A stretch of DNA of 43,249 nt. It comes from an uncultured beta proteobacterium. GTDB lineage: Bacteria; Pseudomonadota; Gammaproteobacteria; Burkholderiales; Burkholderiaceae. Location: contig CAIQUZ010000078.1 in the NCBI GenBank assembly GCA_903875135.1, positions 1-43,249 of the forward strand. Direction: 5' to 3'. Shown here in pieces: positions 41,975 to 43,249 of the stretch. The notes under the pieces were generated by a model. That model searched no databases and was not told the origin of the DNA. It was given only the letters and a program-made list of their open reading frames with translations. A program made the translations under genes and the position numbers. The stretch's first letter is position 1. Every line of letters begins with the position of its first letter.

Positions 41975-43249
41975 ATGATTCAAATTGAGATAGACGGAAA
42001 ACCGGTAGAAGTCAAAGAAGGCTCGACCGTGATTCAAGCTGCCCATAGTATTGGCACGTATATTCCTCACTTTTGTTATCACAAGAAATTATCGATCGCG
42101 GCAAATTGCAGAATGTGTTTAGTAGAGGTGGAGAAAGCACCGAAGCCGGTTCCTGCGTGTGCTACGCCGGTTAATAACGGAATGAAGATTTTTACACGCT
42201 CTGAGAAAGCGATTAATGCTCAGAAATCTGTCATGGAGTTTTTATTAATTAATCATCCATTGGATTGTCCAATTTGCGATCAGGGCGGTGAGTGTCAATT
42301 ACAAGATTTAACGGTTGGCTATGGCAAGTCTAGCTCTCGTTATCAAGAAGAAAAAAGAGTGGTCTTTCATAAAAATGTGGGCCCATTAATTTCCATGGAA
42401 GAGATGAGCCGTTGTATTCATTGCACGAGATGTGTTCGTTTTGGCCAAGAAATCGCAGGTGTTATGGAGCTAGGGATGTTGGGTCGTGGTGAACACTCTG
42501 AGATTACTTCTTTTGTTGGACAGACGGTAGATTCAGAAATGTCGGGCAACATGATCGATATTTGTCCAGTGGGGGCCTTGACGAGTAAGCCGTTCCGATA
42601 TGCCGCTAGAACTTGGGAGCTTAGTAGAAAAAGGTCTTTAAGTCCACATGATTCTCTTGGAAGTAATACCGTCATTCAAACAAAGGCTGAGCGTGTAATG
42701 CGTGTAGTCCCAAGAGAAAATGAAGATATTAACGAATGTTGGATTTCGGATAAAGACCGTTTTGCTTATGAAGGCTTAAATAGTGAAGATCGTCTTCAGC
42801 ACCCTATCATTAAGCAAAATGGGGAGTGGATTGATTGCGATTGGCAGTCGGCCCTAGAGTATGTTGCTTGCGGATTATCTGGCGTCATCGCCGATCATGG
42901 ACCAACTAGTGTTGCAACGCTAGCTCATCCGATGACCAGTGTTGAAGAATTATTTTTATTGCAGAAGATGATGAAGCAGTTGGGCGTCAAGGGAATTGAG
43001 ACGCGCCTTAGACAATCTGCACCGCTTCGTGATGTTTCGGTACCTTGGTTAGGTATGCCGATTGTTGAACTTGAAAAACTACAAAGAGCATTAGTGATTG
43101 GTAGTTTTTTACGTAAAGATCACCCATTAATTGCAACGCGTTTACGCAAGGCTACCAAGTCAGGTTTGCAAATGATGCGGCTAGATGCCGGCTCTGATGA
43201 TTGGTTAATGCCAGTGAAGGCGTATTCAACAGCCCCGTCATTATGGTTA
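41975..43249 (+). CDS. nuoG: NADH-quinone oxidoreductase subunit G, N-terminal part (truncated by window edge)
   Basis: The 75-kDa subunit, with its first 425 codons in the window and no stop before the edge. The N-terminal plant-type [2Fe-2S] domain has C34, C45 and C48 (FCYHKK, ANCRMC) with a fourth ligand in PACATP. Next comes the His/Cys cluster LDCPICDQGGECQLQD, the [4Fe-4S] set SRCIHCTRCVRFGQE with GNMIDICPVGALTSKPF, and the start of the molybdopterin-oxidoreductase-like domain after about residue 220. GGGTGAG lies about 8 bases before the ATG at 41975. Full-length NuoG is about 770-900 residues. Confidence 0.95.
   Translation, partial: MIQIEIDGKPVEVKEGSTVIQAAHSIGTYIPHFCYHKKLSIAANCRMCLVEVEKAPKPVPACATPVNNGMKIFTRSEKAINAQKSVMEFLLINHPLDCPICDQGGECQLQDLTVGYGKSSSRYQEEKRVVFHKNVGPLISMEEMSRCIHCTRCVRFGQEIAGVMELGMLGRGEHSEITSFVGQTVDSEMSGNMIDICPVGALTSKPFRYAARTWELSRKRSLSPHDSLGSNTVIQTKAERVMRVVPRENEDINECWISDKDRFAYEGLNSEDRLQHPIIKQNGEWIDCDWQSALEYVACGLSGVIADHGPTSVATLAHPMTSVEELFLLQKMMKQLGVKGIETRLRQSAPLRDVSVPWLGMPIVELEKLQRALVIGSFLRKDHPLIATRLRKATKSGLQMMRLDAGSDDWLMPVKAYSTAPSLWL

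Overview
The window reads as chromosomal DNA from a low-GC betaproteobacterium of the Burkholderiaceae, most like Polynucleobacter or a close freshwater relative. This is inferred from gene order and family content: a four-gene operon of an ECF sigma factor, DUF3619, DUF3106 and RDD proteins, divergent from ilvI-ilvH-ilvC-psd-pssA-leuA; then rpsO-pnp-tpiA-secG-tRNA-Leu-nuoABCDEFG; plus a TctC-type solute-binding protein and a kinase/universal-stress fusion. Coding density is very high. No gene-free stretch exceeds 300 bases, and I see no insertion sequence, prophage, plasmid gene or CRISPR array.

Left part (1-11.4 kb): the 5' part of pepN (minus strand); an oxidative-stress operon of a rubredoxin-less rubrerythrin, a heterodisulfide-reductase-like Fe-S protein and a DUF3501 protein; an EamA transporter; a minus-strand run of metallophosphoesterase, Ser/Thr kinase-USP fusion and a tungstate-type ABC transporter (tupA, tupB, tupC); a PCu(A)C copper chaperone; and ilvD, separated from the chaperone by a bidirectional terminator.

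Middle part (11.5-24.2 kb): housekeeping and accessory enzymes. These are a BaiN/HI0933-type flavoprotein, a LOG-family hydrolase, a RutE-type nitroreductase, the fluoride channel crcB, a gamma carbonic anhydrase, an ABM-domain protein, the tRNA hydroxylase trhO, an RsuA-family pseudouridine synthase, uup, an SDR protein without the usual catalytic Tyr/Lys, a large FtsX-type permease with no adjacent ATPase, and the sigma-factor operon.

Right part (24.2-43.2 kb): branched-chain amino-acid genes (ilvI, ilvH, ilvC, leuA) interleaved with phosphatidylethanolamine synthesis (psd, pssA). leuA has its own promoter, a leucine-rich leader peptide and an attenuator hairpin. The predicted transcription start coincides with the leader peptide's AUG, which suggests leaderless translation. 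rpsO and pnp follow, each behind a structured 5' leader that could be autoregulatory. After tpiA, secG and tRNA-Leu(GAG) sits a two-gene module (TctC binding protein plus PuuE-like deacetylase-fold hydrolase) behind a tandem palindromic repeat. It lies between the tRNA and the complex I operon nuoABCDEFG, which runs off the right edge inside nuoG.

No wholly new multi-gene system is evident. The most interesting items are RNA-level control elements (leuA, rpsO, pnp), the kinase-USP/phosphoesterase pair upstream of the tungstate transporter, the sigma/DUF operon and the TctC-deacetylase module.
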